Below, in pieces: positions 46,646 through 57,469 of a stretch of DNA of 64,000 nt (position 1 is its first letter; each line of letters begins with the position of its first letter). A model generated the notes under the pieces. The model searched no databases. It saw only the letters and a program-made list of their open reading frames with translations, and had not been told where the DNA came from. The position numbers were made by a program, and so were the translations under genes. Source of the DNA: Nautilus pompilius (taxonomy: Eukaryota > Mollusca > Cephalopoda > Nautilida > Nautilidae); the NCBI GenBank assembly GCA_018389105.1, contig JACATO010000999.1, positions 682,001-746,000 on the forward strand, written 5' to 3'.

Positions 46646-47950
46646 ATGCTTAATTTTGGAAAACAGTATAAATGTGAACAGTGCGGGAAACATTTTTCCC
46701 AGTCCAGCCATCTCACGGTGCACGTTAGGACTCACACTGGTGAGAAACCTTACAAATGTGAGTACTGTGAAAAATCTTTCAGCGAAACTAGCAGCCTCAC
46801 GAAGCACATGAGGACACATACGGGGGAAAAACCCTACAGCTGCAACCACTGCAGCAAAGCATTTTCAGACAGCAGTAGCTGCAAGAAGCATATCAGACAT
46901 CATTTTGTGAAGAAAACGTACCGGTGCGAGCATTGTGATGTACTGTTCCATAATATGGCGCACCTGAAAAAACACCTGAAGACCTATGCAGAAAGAAAAT
47001 CATACATTTGCGAGTACTGCGGGAAATTATTTTCGAATAGCAGCCATTTAATGTCACATATTAGAACGCACACTGGTGAAAAACCGTTTAAATGTGAGAA
47101 GTGTGAGAAGTATTTTGCAGAACGGAGCAGCATGAAAAAACACTTAAAGACACACGTGGGGAAGAAGCTAGTCTGCTCCATCGTCAAGGCTTTTAAATGT
47201 GAGCATTGTGACAAATCATTTGCACGTGCTTCCCATCTTACAGCGCACATTAGAACTCATACAGGTGAGAAGCCTTACAAGTGCGTGTTCTGTGAGAAAT
47301 CTTTTGTTGATGGCAGTAGTCTGACAAAACATGTAAGAACCCACACTGGTGAGAAACCATACAAATGCGAATACTGTGGTAAATTCTTTTCAGAGAGTAG
47401 CTCCTGCAGAAAACATGTTAGAAAGCATGGCATCGAAATTTTTCATAAATGTGAGCACTGTAACAAATTGTTCAGCCAGGTTCATAGCCTCGTAAAACAC
47501 CTGAGAACCCATGTCAATAAGATGACGTACATATGTGAACACTGTGGTAAAGTCTTTTCTCAGTCGAGTCATTTGATGGCTCATGTTAGAATTCACACTG
47601 GTGAGAAGCCTTACAAATGTGAGCACTGTGATAAATCGTTTACAGAGAGCAGTAGTTTGAGAAAACATGTCAGGATTCACACAGGTGAAAAGCCCTACAT
47701 TTGCAAGCATTGTAGTAAGTCGTTTCTTGATAACAGCAGCCTCCACCGACACGTTAGGACTCACACAGGTGAGAAACCTTACAAATGTGACGAGTGCAAT
47801 AAGGCATTTTTGCAACCTGGACATCTTACGGAACATGTGAGAATGCACACAGGTGAGAGACCCTATAGATGCGAGTTGTGTGGGAAAGGATATCCACGCA
47901 ATGCGTGTTTAGTTCGGCATCTGAGAACTCATCCTGGATACAGACAGTGA
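46646..47950 (+). CDS. C2H2 zinc-finger protein ZF-F, 15 finger modules
   Basis: A 434-residue single-exon frame that is almost all zinc fingers, 15 modules from residue 7 to the end. Fourteen have complete C2H2 ligands; module 4 ends H-x3-Y. Standard TGEKPYKC linkers alternate with unusual ones (VKKTY, AERKS, GKKLVCSIVKA, GIEIF, NKMTY) at the same places as in ZF-E, showing recent common descent. The last module (GKGYPRNACLVRH) lacks the usual F and matches the last module of ZF-E. It is probably a nuclear DNA-binding regulator. The ATG at 46646 sits after an A-run and leaves no N-terminal domain, so the natural start may lie further upstream. A poly(A) signal lies at 48446-48451. Confidence 0.92.
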   Translation: MLNFGKQYKCEQCGKHFSQSSHLTVHVRTHTGEKPYKCEYCEKSFSETSSLTKHMRTHTGEKPYSCNHCSKAFSDSSSCKKHIRHHFVKKTYRCEHCDVLFHNMAHLKKHLKTYAERKSYICEYCGKLFSNSSHLMSHIRTHTGEKPFKCEKCEKYFAERSSMKKHLKTHVGKKLVCSIVKAFKCEHCDKSFARASHLTAHIRTHTGEKPYKCVFCEKSFVDGSSLTKHVRTHTGEKPYKCEYCGKFFSESSSCRKHVRKHGIEIFHKCEHCNKLFSQVHSLVKHLRTHVNKMTYICEHCGKVFSQSSHLMAHVRIHTGEKPYKCEHCDKSFTESSSLRKHVRIHTGEKPYICKHCSKSFLDNSSLHRHVRTHTGEKPYKCDECNKAFLQPGHLTEHVRMHTGERPYRCELCGKGYPRNACLVRHLRTHPGYRQ

Positions 47951-48361
47951 AAAAAAAAAATTCTGACCACACATTTCACATTTGGGTGGGGTTCATGTAG
48001 GCTGGAAGAGAGAAATTAAAAAGATAACTTGTTTTTGGTTTGCTGCATTCCTTCACACCTATGAGGGTAATGAGCCAAAATTAATTAAAGGGAAACCACA
48101 ATTTGAGTAAACCTGAGATTTTATTAATAGTGTTGCCTTGGTGAAATGGCACTGTTGTTAATCGTTTCCTGGGAGCAGTACAGTTGCAGATGGAGGCAAA
48201 ACAAAGATTGACCCTAGAGATTCATACAGAAAAGACCGCACACTTTACATGTGTTCATACCTGACTGTGGAATGTGCATGGTAATTTTACCATTAGAATG
48301 ATGCAAATGTGGAAGACTGGTCTTCATACTTTATTACTAGAAATGACAACTTTGGGGACAA

Positions 48362-48395
48362 GCCATGTGTCAGGCGGCCTGCTCTGACACATGGC
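48362..48395. repeat. Perfect 12-bp inverted repeat
   Basis: GCCATGTGTCAG and CTGACACATGGC flank a 10-base loop in the 3' region of ZF-F, 50 bases before its poly(A) signal. It would form a stable hairpin in RNA. Confidence 0.85.
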
Positions 48396-48445
48396 ATCAA
48401 AAATGCATGTAGACGCACTAATTCAAGCATTCCATGAGGTGTTCT

Positions 48446-48451
48446 AATAAA
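48446..48451 (+). terminator. Poly(A) signal of ZF-F
   Basis: AATAAA about 500 bases after the stop. Confidence 0.5.
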
Positions 48452-49189
48452 ATCACAGGTTTGCCCACATAGTGCTTTTCCTTTAATTAGGCCTTGTTAC
48501 TTCCGGTGTAATCCTTGTATTAACAACATATTAGGAAAGAAAAAAAACTTTGCATTTTAGATGAAATATGTATATTTCAAGACATTATTAGTACAGCCTG
48601 ACTTTCATCCAGAATGCGTCGTGATTTTAGAACATTTGTCTGAATATTCACTAAAACCAAGTGTCACACCACACATTGGAGAACAAGACAACACAACGGG
48701 GATTTATTAACATTGTACAAAATAAACTTATATGCATTTTTTAAAAAAAAAAAGGAAATGGTTTTATTAATGTTAAAATGGCAGTGTAATTAAAAATGTC
48801 TCATTAAGGAATGTTGCAGATGGGGCAACATTTTAGGAAGTCACTAGATGAAATCTGATATTATGTGACATTGAAAAAAAATTTGTTGTATGTAAATTAT
48901 TCCATGCTGGCAAAACATTGCTGTATGATATGCTGACTGATAATTTATAAAAAACAATTATTGTGAAGCATAAGAAAATAGGCATGTCATAGTAAATTCA
49001 AGGGAAATTAAAGGGATGAGTTGGTGTCACGTCACCAACATGGTACTGTCTCAGATGATCAAGTTCTATGTGAAATAGTTTCAAGATTGTGTCAGCCAAT
49101 TAGTTGGATAGTGAGAATAAAGGTTTGTGTTGTACACCAGTCTCTACAAGGGAAATAATCCCTTTACATTGCTGACAACTCTGGTGAAA

Positions 49190-49415
49190 TATGGTGGCAT
49201 GGTTATCTGCTAGAAAGTGTTGCCTATCTTGTACCATGAGGTGTCCAGCAACCTTCTACCACAATTCTTTAATTTTAGATGTGGGAAGAAACTCCCACAA
49301 TCAGCAATTGAAAGAGATCAAGAACCCTGTCAGGGAAGTATTCCAAACTAACCCCAACCCCAACCAGGGATCCTCATCGATGGCTGTCCGTTAGCCCGAA
49401 CCAGTGGCTACTCCT
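49190..49415 (-). mobile_element. SINE-like insertion
   Basis: Read on the minus strand, a tRNA-like head (AGCCACTGGTTCGGGCTAAC) starts near 49415, followed by a body with a GGGAGTTTCTTCCCACATCT segment. The same order (tRNA-like head, then a CCGG/GGAGGAAA-type segment, then TAGATG) is seen at 55290-55475, so the two may belong to one family. Diverged. Confidence 0.4.
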
Positions 49416-49429
49416 AAAGGTTTGAAATA

Positions 49430-52400
49430 GTGTAAACTTCTGTCACAGACCACAGAGACCTCATCTGAAAAGGTTACCATAAAAGTACATGGTACCTGAA
49501 TGCCAATTTTTACCTGCAGATTTAGCTGGGTTAACCACTTCTGCATTCTCTAACACATTGATAAAACCTTGGTATTTGAATGTATCCTGTTAAATTTAAA
49601 ATGGTGTAACAATGTCTGCTGATCAACAAACATGTGAGTTATGGAAACGTATAACGACCATCTTCTGAACCTTAATTTAAGACTTTTCCCCTTCCCAGTT
49701 TCACGAAAATAATTTAAAGGTGGGGGTATTATTGGCTCGACTATTACTGGCAGAAATAGCTTTACAAGAGTTATCTCTCAGACTGTGAAGTAGTGGTTGA
49801 CTGAATTATCCCCCATTAAGCCAGGAAAACTATGGTACCACATGAAAAGGTATGGAGATAGATTTGACGACCAGGGAAAACAAAGGCGCCTGGGGACTAT
49901 ATTCCAGAAAAGCATGCAATAGACAGAGCGCGGAAGTATTCAAGACGAGGATATACTGATCAGGATAACACCCAGAGAGCTTTATTTATACCGCCAGATC
50001 AGAAGCCCGAACGCGGGTTTATGTTCGGCCGCCATCAATTACCAAATTTGTAAGTAAAAACAGAGAAGAAAAAGTGTTCCACGGGGGACAGGAAGTAGGG
50101 GGGGTAGTCGTCATTTAAAGCTGAACTCTGTGAATGATATTAAAAATCGGATGTCTGTAAATGATCGGCATACCCGTTAGCAGGGGATCAGACTGAGTGG
50201 GCTGATCAAGTTAGAAACGGGGGTCAGCTCGCTCGATCAGCTTACTTTTATAAGGAAGGAGATCGGGAATTCCCTTATAGTTGGAAGACAGTTCACTCGC
50301 TCTAGTTGTTTGCCCCCCTAATTGAATTATTAATTAGCTAACGGGCTGGCTCAAGCTATGGAAAAAAGCAATAGACGTTGTTTAGGCGAACATCGAGTAG
50401 CTTGGCGACCCCATCGCGCCCGCAGCCTGACCGACCTCGGCTGCCAATGAAGGGTTAACACTAAGGAAACAGATAAAAAATGAGAATATTAAAGTGTGTG
50501 GATGGACCAAACACCTGTAGACCACGTGCACAGTAATATCGCGTCTGTTCATTTTCCATTTTAAAGTTCAAGATAACATTTATTCAAATTTTAAAAATAT
50601 AGGGCTCAGATACAATCCGAACCGGATCCGGAAACCAGAGCGTCCGCTTTGGTCCCGCGTGCCTTAAGTTACTTTACGTGTCCGTGGGATCTCTGATGGT
50701 CCCTTGAATATTTCTAAGTACCCGCGAGGTCCCATTTAGTCCCTAAGTTACTTAACATGTGAACCTTGCTCAGAATATGTACCGGAGTATCAGAGAATGG
50801 ACGAAGAGATGGATATCTTATGGGGTTTTAAACCTCCACTGAACACGACGGGAAAGAATACAGACCACAACAAAATCATCAGTAGATTTGCTTTGACACT
50901 ACTAACGTATACGTAATAGAAATTTGTTTATTTAACATTTTAACTAAGATTAAAATACTAATTAATTCAGATGACATTACCATAAGTAAAACAATGCATT
51001 CCTTTGATTGTCTTCGGGCAGTCTAAGTGAAGTCCACAAAACCCAAAAGTTGTGTTTCGCACACGTATGAGATTGGTTGTTTGTTTTTCTTAGGTAATAA
51101 AGGACTTACAGCCTAACAGACATGTGTTTGGGGAAGGGAGCGGAGAAATCCCCGCCTGGATCCGTTAGAGATCGGCCCGGCCTCTAACCGCGGCTGATCG
51201 GCACGAAAGCCTGATAATCAGAAGCTGGTGGGTGGCGTAGGGTTTATTCCAATCCGGTAGAAGAGATCGGAACTTTTCAAGAATCGTTTTTCTAAGAGGA
51301 GGAGGAACGCGTTCGCTGCTTTGGAACGGAGAGAGAGAGCGAGATATTCAAGGGGGATGCCCCGGGTTGTGTTTATTGGACAGTTCCTCGGGCCCCCCCC
51401 TCCCACGTGAGCCAGACTGAAGAACCCAACCCAAATTACTCTCGGGGTTAGAACCCCGAGGTTCTCTGTCAGATATCGATTCCACGCCATCAGATGTAAA
51501 GATGTCAAGCAGCGTGGGAAAGACGACAGCACGAGCCACCGAAGGGGACAACTTTATACGCTGGGGGGATTAAAAACAAAAATTCGATATTGTTCCGCGT
51601 TTTTATTCAGCAAAATTTCCCTTTAAAAACTGTAAAAATGCATTAATAAGCATTTTAAAATTTAAATCGTTATTTGGAAAAGCTCGCGCGTCTCCTCTGT
51701 GCGTGGTGGTCGGTCAGTACATACATCACATGACCTCGGCGGATGTGACGTATCGCGATTTATAGGTAAAGATGCTTGTTCTCCGCCATATGGCTGTGTA
51801 TCAGTTATCGCTGCATTTTTAATTTTCTTATTCGAACGGCATAATTTTTCAAAAATAAGTACGAATATATCACGATTTACCAAACAGAAAGGATAATCTT
51901 TCAGCCTTTAAAGAACAACAAATGATTTGCAGATATAAAAAAAAAATTAATTTGATGTTTAAAATCTGAACAACGCTTCGGACTGTTTATGTTTTTGATC
52001 CCTTCACTCCCTGATCCCACGCAGGATTTTTGGCTTTTATCACCACTTAATTATTTCGTTTGTCGACATTTCGAAAACTCTCCCTACACCGTCTTCAGGA
52101 AAGTTCTGTTTGGGTGCCAGGCTAATTAGTTTATTGTCTTTCACTTCGTGACAAAGATGCTCTTTTTTAGAAGAACTAGGTGACGAGAAAAGGATGTGTC
52201 CGCATTGTCAACCTGGAAAGGAATCAGAGCGCAGCAGAACTTCTAAAGAAAAAGAAATTCTCTTTTAGCGAAGGCGCACTGACCGTCTCGGCAGTAAAAC
52301 ATCACTGATGTCGATCGTCTCTTAAAAAAGCCAAAACAGTTTTTTCAAGAAAAAAATGTTTTTTAAACAAGAGTTTTGTTCTATCGGTTTGCACGTGTAA

Positions 52401-52720
52401 TAAACCCACTACTTCTGTAATAATTAAGTCAAGATTTGCTGGTTCCCAATAAGGATTATCTATTTTTAATCATAATCTACTGCTTTTAAAATGAAACGTA
52501 GAAAGAATACTTTATCTACTTTTTAAAGATCGGCGGAGAGGACCCTGGGTCACGAGTCCCGAGATTAATTTCCCGAAATTGTACATACTAATCAGTCAAT
52601 CAGTTGTTAGCAATAAATTTAAATTTCCATTTTCTTTGCTAGACTTAGTATCTAGTAAAAAAGACACAAACAAAAAACCCCAAAAAATTTAGAAACAATA
52701 TTTAATAATTCTACAATAGA
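49430..52720. other. Mixed non-coding stretch
   Basis: More G+C-rich than the zinc-finger region, notably 50100-50460 and 51120-51560, with a near-perfect 20-base palindrome (CTCGGGGTT..AACCCCGAG) at 51441-51460. Open frames on the minus strand at 51218-51551 look like chance or repeat. On the minus strand near 52061-52093 there is CTGAAGA..GAAATG, a weak hammerhead-like pattern without a pairing stem. No gene is supported. Confidence 0.4.
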
Positions 52721-52727
52721 TTTTTGG

Positions 52728-52995
52728 CGGCGCAGTAGCACGGTGGTTAGCCTACTGGACTACTGAAAGTCGGGAGACCGGCTCGGTGTGGCTGGGTACC
52801 TTTCTGCTGCGTGAGCCTCACCCATCTACAAACGAAGTGTCTACTGGAGACCTTCGGTGGATCCCCTCCTGGGGTAGGGGAAGGCAGTGTCAGAGGTACA
52901 GCAGCCCGACACGCGAGCGCCTCTTCTCTCCAGCCTCCCTTGAATATTGGCTTGTGCTGCGGGACTGTCGATCTTCCGCCGCACCGGGGATGGCA
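52728..52995 (+). mobile_element. tRNA-derived SINE-like element
   Basis: It begins GGCGGCGCAGTAGCACGG with an A-box-like GGTTAGCCTACTGG, then a degenerate B-box region near GAGACCGGCTCGG, then a G+C-rich body of about 200 bases. G+C content is far above the flanks. The tail runs into T-rich and then AAAAAAAC sequence. No target duplication was identified. Open frames through it are incidental. Confidence 0.5.
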
Positions 52996-52999
52996 AATG

Positions 53000-54230
53000 T
53001 TGACGACGATAGCAGTAGTTTGTAGTTTTTATTTCTGTGTAAAAAAATTTTGACTGTTATTTTAAAAAAAACAGCAACAACAACAGAGGAAGATAGTGAA
53101 AGTTTTACCAAAACAAATACGAAAGGCTCCACAATCAGAATAGCAAATTAAATCATTAGTTTATCTAACCCCGTAAACAGCATTAAGCCATGCAATCATT
53201 AGTTGTCTATAAACAGCTAGAGAGTAAATGGCGCGTGGTCGTGGAGTTTGACTCCCTGCTTTCGAAAAGAATTGTAAGCTCTACTTTCGTTTAGTGGGAA
53301 CTTAACAGACAGCTATCAAGTAATAGAAAAAAATGGTAAAAGCATTTTAAAGAATTTCAAAACGCCATCAGCACATATTCTGGGCCCCTCAAACTCCTCC
53401 CACCCCACTATTTTTAAAACGAAAGTCCGCTACAGGGGCTGTCGAATGATGCTGTTATTCTATAAATGCAAAAATTCTTGCGAAAACTGGTTAGTTTATC
53501 AAGATAATGGTAATTTCTTAAAGACAAACAAAAGACGGAACAACATAAATCAAAGCTTATTATAATACAAGATTCCATTGGGCATGATATATGGCGCTGG
53601 AAAATACTTGGTGATGGTGTTTAATATTTACTTCGGAATCAGTGGGTACTACTAGTAACGTTAAGGTTAACGTATAATAACAAAAAAGAAAGGACAAAGA
53701 CTTAAACTATTTACAGTTACTAATAATTAGTATCCTTGCAGTTGGTACAGTTTCGACTCTTTTGTCTAAACTCTGATATGGCTTGAGTGGAATACTGTTA
53801 ATTATGCTTTACGCAATGTTCCACGGAATTCTTTTAAAGCATCGTACTCTACTTTCTCTTCCTCTCCCGAAAACACACGAAAGTTTGCTACTAACAGAAT
53901 ATGCATATTTAATATATTTTTTTTAAATTCTCGAATAAAATAATATATGCTCGTTGCAGAAGTTTCTTTTGTTGCAAGCTCCGTCTGCAGTTCCCACGAG
54001 ATCTTCACCCCTGCTGAAGCCACAACAAAGAGATTCAAATCCTCCACCACAGCCACCGATTTAATTCGGCAGTAAATATTTATTTTATCGCAAGTGAGAA
54101 GCGCCATCCAGCGGCTATTAAAGTTAAATTCCAAAAAGAACGCTGACGCCGCAAAACAGAATTCGCCATGTAAGCGAAATGCTGAATCTTCCCGCCCGCC
54201 CTGGCGGAGGGTATTGTAACCACTGAGCTG
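53000..54230. other. Non-coding upstream region of the secreted-protein gene
   Basis: AT-rich until about 54000, then more balanced. A minus-strand open frame (53802-54299) overlaps the promoter and is probably chance. Regulatory sites other than the TATA box were not identified. Confidence 0.45.
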
Positions 54231-54238
54231 AGAGAGAA

Positions 54239-54247
54239 CTATATAAG
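54239..54247 (+). promoter_or_regulatory. TATA box of the Gly/Tyr/His-rich secreted-protein gene
   Basis: CTATATAAG lies 96 bases upstream of the start codon. Transcription would start near 54270, giving a leader of about 65 bases. A strong TATA box suits a highly and cell-specifically expressed secretory gene and differs from the CpG-type 5' regions of the zinc-finger genes. Confidence 0.75.
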
Positions 54248-54334
54248 CCGCTAGGCGAACTTGGTAAGTCACTTGCCAGCTACTTGGCGGCTTGCACATT
54301 TCTCGTCGTCGGTCGACATCCTTCGATCCTCAAG

Positions 54335-54368
54335 ATGAAGGCTTTCACCAGTTTCTGCGCCATCGTCG
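54335..54368 (+). CDS. Exon 1 (signal peptide, first part)
   Basis: Codes for MKAFTSFCAIV plus one base, followed by the donor GTACGT. The ATG has AAG before it (CAAGATGA) and is the first after the predicted transcription start. Confidence 0.8.
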
Positions 54369-57300
54369 GTACGTGCGACTTTAGCCGATGCCACCCCTCA
54401 CTAGGACGCTCCAACGCTTCGCTGCGTAAAGCGACATAACATCAACAATACCAGGAAGCAGCCCTAAACAATCTCGTTTTTATTTTGTAATCACGCATTT
54501 GATATTAGTTAGCGATCTGCTGTGCAGCTAACTCTCCTGCACCGCTAACTTAGCGGGAATTCCCAGTAAATTAAAGGGCACATGCTCTTCGAAGATGCAT
54601 TGTTCTCTTGTCAAGAAAAGCACAGAAAGCTTTGTCCTCATCATAGACGTGCAAAAACTGGGTGGGGGTGGGGTTTGGTGTTAGTTACTCTTTTTCAAAT
54701 CTCACTTCAAAAGAGCTACAAACACAAGACAGTGGTCACCGAAATATCGACTTGCAAATTATTATTTTTTTTAAAAATTAATAATTATTGTTATTTAAAC
54801 TTTGCCTCTCTTTTTTTGTCTTCTCTCTCTTTCTCTTTTTTCCAGCATTTCTTTCGATCCTTTTCGCAGTTGGTGCTCATTCTCAGCGTAAGTTTCTCTT
54901 TGTATCTTTGTTTTTTTTCCGAATGGAATAAATTCAGGTGCGGTCCGCTTTCATCTGTTCAGTCGATTTTGGCAATCACCCGGAAGTCGAGACCGGTCGG
55001 GTCCCGCTCGGTGGTCCCGCTATAAGATTTTAAATCCTGTTTGTCTCTGTCATTCGTGAATGTCGCCCGAACCCCTCGACGAAGGCTCCTAGGAGGTGAG
55101 ATGCAGTGAGAGGAGTTACACTCAGAGTGCTTACTGTTGCAATGGCGTACATGGGTCTCAACAACAGAGGTGGCATCCCTACAGGGGAGACAACAAGTGG
55201 TGCTGCGGTTATCCGCCAGAGGGCGTTTTTTTGGTTTTTTTTTTTTTGCGCCATGACAGATCCTGCGCTTCCGACATCTGCAGTCCTCGCTATAACGCAT
55301 TTCTAGATGCGGGAGGAAACCGGAGTACCCGGAAGCAATACAGTTGGCTGGTGAAAAGGATCCTAAAGAAACTATGTAAGGAAGGTACGTCAAGCCGAAC
55401 TGGTCCAGACCGGGGTTCGAAATCGGGCCCTGCAGTTTTACCAGTCCATAGACTAACAACTGGACCCACCAGCTTAACTCTGTCGTCTAGTAAAAACTGT
55501 TGTTCTTTAAACACCCTTATTACTAACAATAATAAATAACTGGCAATAATCAAGGTTTTTATACTTGTTTTTTTTTTAAAAAAAAGACTAATCCTGAAGG
55601 GCATTTTGCAGGATTTGAAACATTTTAAATGCCAGGTAAGCAGAATTGCGGCCACTCACACCGCGCCAGCAGGTATCTGGTCGCTCATTACTTTTTTTCT
55701 ACTTTCACTTTGATAAATCCCCCAAAAAGCAACAAAAAACCACGAGATGGAGGTCTCTAAAGTAACGGTACGAGAAGATCCGCCTAATTATTTCTCACCT
55801 GGATTTGCTAACTTGTTATGACTAATTTTACCATCGAAACCGAAACGTGGGTAACGTGACTTAAAATGGCGTCCTCCCTGTCCCAGCGATTCGATGGAGT
55901 TTTGCTTAGACTAATATTATTACTTTCAGTTATCGGCGGATCGTCCGTCAGCTCCAAGCACATCCACAAGGTGACCAGTGGAATTGCCAGAGGTAAAGCT
56001 TTTGGATTTGCACCATAATTTATACATCACGACGCAATGGCTTAAAAAAAGAAAAAAGAAAACGATTTACTCCTTCAATCCGATTGTATCCCGTCTCCGC
56101 CCTAAAGTTTCATCTGGTTTAGGTAATGTTTTTGTACTTTCAGTTCACGGCGTCCTGCCTGGATATGGAGGAATCCCCCACCGTTACGGCCTCACTGGCG
56201 GCTTTCCCGGTAATAGCGGTTGAGCGTTTCGAAGAATTTCCAAAAACCATGCAGTACCAGGCTGTCTGTAGACCTGCGCCGGACGCACTGGCAGTCTTCA
56301 CACGAGCGGGTCCGTATGGCAGGACAGGGTCCCCGCGCCTGTTGTTCGTTGGCGATCAAAAAATACCCGCCACCTTGGTTGATACCGTCTCATTAATTAC
56401 GAAAACTTCTCAGTTTCTAAAATTTCCAGCTTGGTGAAATGCGGAGTTTCGTCAGAATCTGAAGACGTTACTCTTTGCGTGTTCCCTCTGTAATTATTCT
56501 GACACAGCCGTGACCCCACGGCACGGCAGGAAAGCTGCAACTACAGCAGACTTGTCGTCAAGCATGGTGCGTCTGTATTCTCGGCGAGAATTCCTTACTG
56601 CGGCTCTACATCAGCTCTTCGACTCAATACTTGCTATAGTTCTCGCTCTCGTCAGTTTTCTTTAAGCAGGTAATAAAATTAAAATTGCAAATTAACTGCA
56701 GTTTGTAGTAAACATTTCCATCACGGTTCGAGAGCCTTCGGTGATGCAGGCCGCTGCTCATGTAGCAAAGTTATATATATATAAATAATCTTCTGGGAAA
56801 CACGAAGGTAATATTTCTTATTACCATTGCTGAATCTATTTTGAGGTTTTACCTGATTTAAGTGGAATGTTTTATACTTTCAGCTTACGGTTCACCTTTT
56901 GGATATGGAGGAATGTACCGTAGGTACGGGATGCATGGCGGTTTACACGGTAATGAAAGCTAATTTATTTTGTGCTGTAAATGGAATTACAAGTAAAGCA
57001 TAAGTGAACATCACCTCTTTACTGAGTAGGTAATTACGGATTGTCTCCCTTGATGACGGTAACTCCGAATCTCGTCGTGCGTGAACTCTCAGCTCGAAGA
57101 CCAAGAAACGATTCGTAACAGCTTTTCACGGGAAAGGTAACAACAGGTGGAGGTAACTGCTAGCTGACGAGCTGTCAGTTCTCTCCGAAGTCAGCGAGAG
57201 GAACTCTGCTCGCTCGCGGAATCTACCATTAGTTTTGTACCATTTAAAACAAGGAGTGTAGACCGGCTGCTTCTGTCAATATACCTTGCCACTTTTAGGA

Positions 57301-57399
57301 CTCGGCAGATTATCCCTAATGTCTCCACGTATTGGAAGCCATGGGTTGCATCACATTCCACCTCTGAATCTCATGGCGAACTTCGCTCATTATAAGTAA
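54335..57399 (+). CDS. Secreted Gly/Tyr/His-rich modular protein, six-exon model
   Basis: The joined exons 54335-54368, 54846-54887, 55930-55992, 56144-56209, 56884-56949 and 57299-57399 give 372 bases, a 123-residue protein. Every junction is phase 1 with GT..AG borders. Residues 1-24 or so form a clear signal peptide (MKAFTSF start, hydrophobic core, AHS-Q). Exon 3 gives a Ser/His/Lys segment; exon 4 gives GYGGIPHRYGLTGGFP; exon 5 gives GYGGMYRRYGMHGG; the last exon ends MANFAHYK. The mature part has no Cys, Asp, Glu or Trp, about nine Lys/Arg and about ten His. It is exported. A structural role (shell, radula, beak, jaw or capsule matrix) fits the composition; a glycine-rich antimicrobial or neuropeptide-like precursor is the alternative. 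Family membership cannot be proved from sequence alone. Repeat exons downstream suggest longer isoforms. Confidence 0.8.
54846..54887 (+). CDS. Exon 2 (signal peptide, second part)
   Basis: A long polypyrimidine tract and CCAG precede it, and the donor GTAAGT follows. Joined to exon 1 it completes a hydrophobic core (AFLSILFAVGAHSQ). Confidence 0.82.
55290..55475 (-). mobile_element. tRNA-headed SINE in intron 2
   Basis: Read on the minus strand: a tRNA-like head (GGTCCAGTTGTTAGTC), then a B-box-like GATTTCGAACCCC (55424-55412), then a body containing CCGGGTACTCCGGTTTCC. The last part (plus strand GGAGGAAACCGGAGTACC) is a conserved word found in repeats of several animal groups. The element lies in the intron between exons 2 and 3 of the secreted-protein gene. 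Confidence 0.55.
55930..55992 (+). CDS. Exon 3 (Ser/His/Lys linker)
   Basis: 63 bases, phase 1-1, acceptor TACTTTCAG, donor GTAAAG. Codes for IGGSSVSSKHIHKVTSGIAR, a basic segment just after the signal peptide. Confidence 0.8.
56144..56209 (+). CDS. Exon 4 (type-A-like module, A0)
   Basis: 66 bases, phase 1-1, acceptor TACTTTCAG, donor GTAATA. Codes for HGVLPGYGGIPHRYGLTGGF plus P, the ancestral form of the amplified A exon. Confidence 0.85.
56884..56949 (+). CDS. Exon 5 (type-B module, B0)
   Basis: 66 bases, phase 1-1, acceptor TACTTTCAG, donor GTAATG. Codes for YGSPFGYGGMYRRYGMHGG plus LH. The exon and its flanks are duplicated at 63711-63776. Confidence 0.87.
57299..57399 (+). CDS. Terminal exon of the short form
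   Basis: The acceptor CCACTTTTAG is followed by 33 in-frame codons (GLGRLSLMSPRIGSHG..., ending FAHYK) and TAA. The frame agrees with phase 1 from exon 5, and the composition (Gly, His, Leu, Pro, basic) matches the rest. An ATTAAA signal follows at 57420-57425. Its place before the exon array makes it an alternative last exon or the end of a first gene copy. Confidence 0.6.
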
Positions 57400-57419
57400 A
57401 TGCTGCTTAAGATTAGAAG

Positions 57420-57425
57420 ATTAAA
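57420..57425 (+). terminator. Poly(A) signal ATTAAA
   Basis: The common variant signal lies 21 bases after the TAA of the terminal exon. Confidence 0.5.
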
Positions 57426-57469
57426 AACAACAACAATCACAAAGGCAGGAAGCCCCGCAGCGTCCCTCT

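Noticed and set aside
1-48000. KRAB, SCAN, BTB or ZAD domains in the zinc-finger genes
   Set aside because: None of the corresponding motifs is visible in the main exons; upstream exons could not be identified well enough to judge.
51218-51551. 104-codon minus-strand frame
   Set aside because: G+C-rich non-coding sequence with no domain, start context or splice support.
53802-54299. 165-codon minus-strand frame
   Set aside because: It overlaps the TATA box and leader of the plus-strand gene, lacks recognisable domains and has composition consistent with chance.
54582-55655. Several open frames of 66-166 codons on both strands
   Set aside because: They cross exon 2 out of frame, introns and a SINE; no protein-like features.
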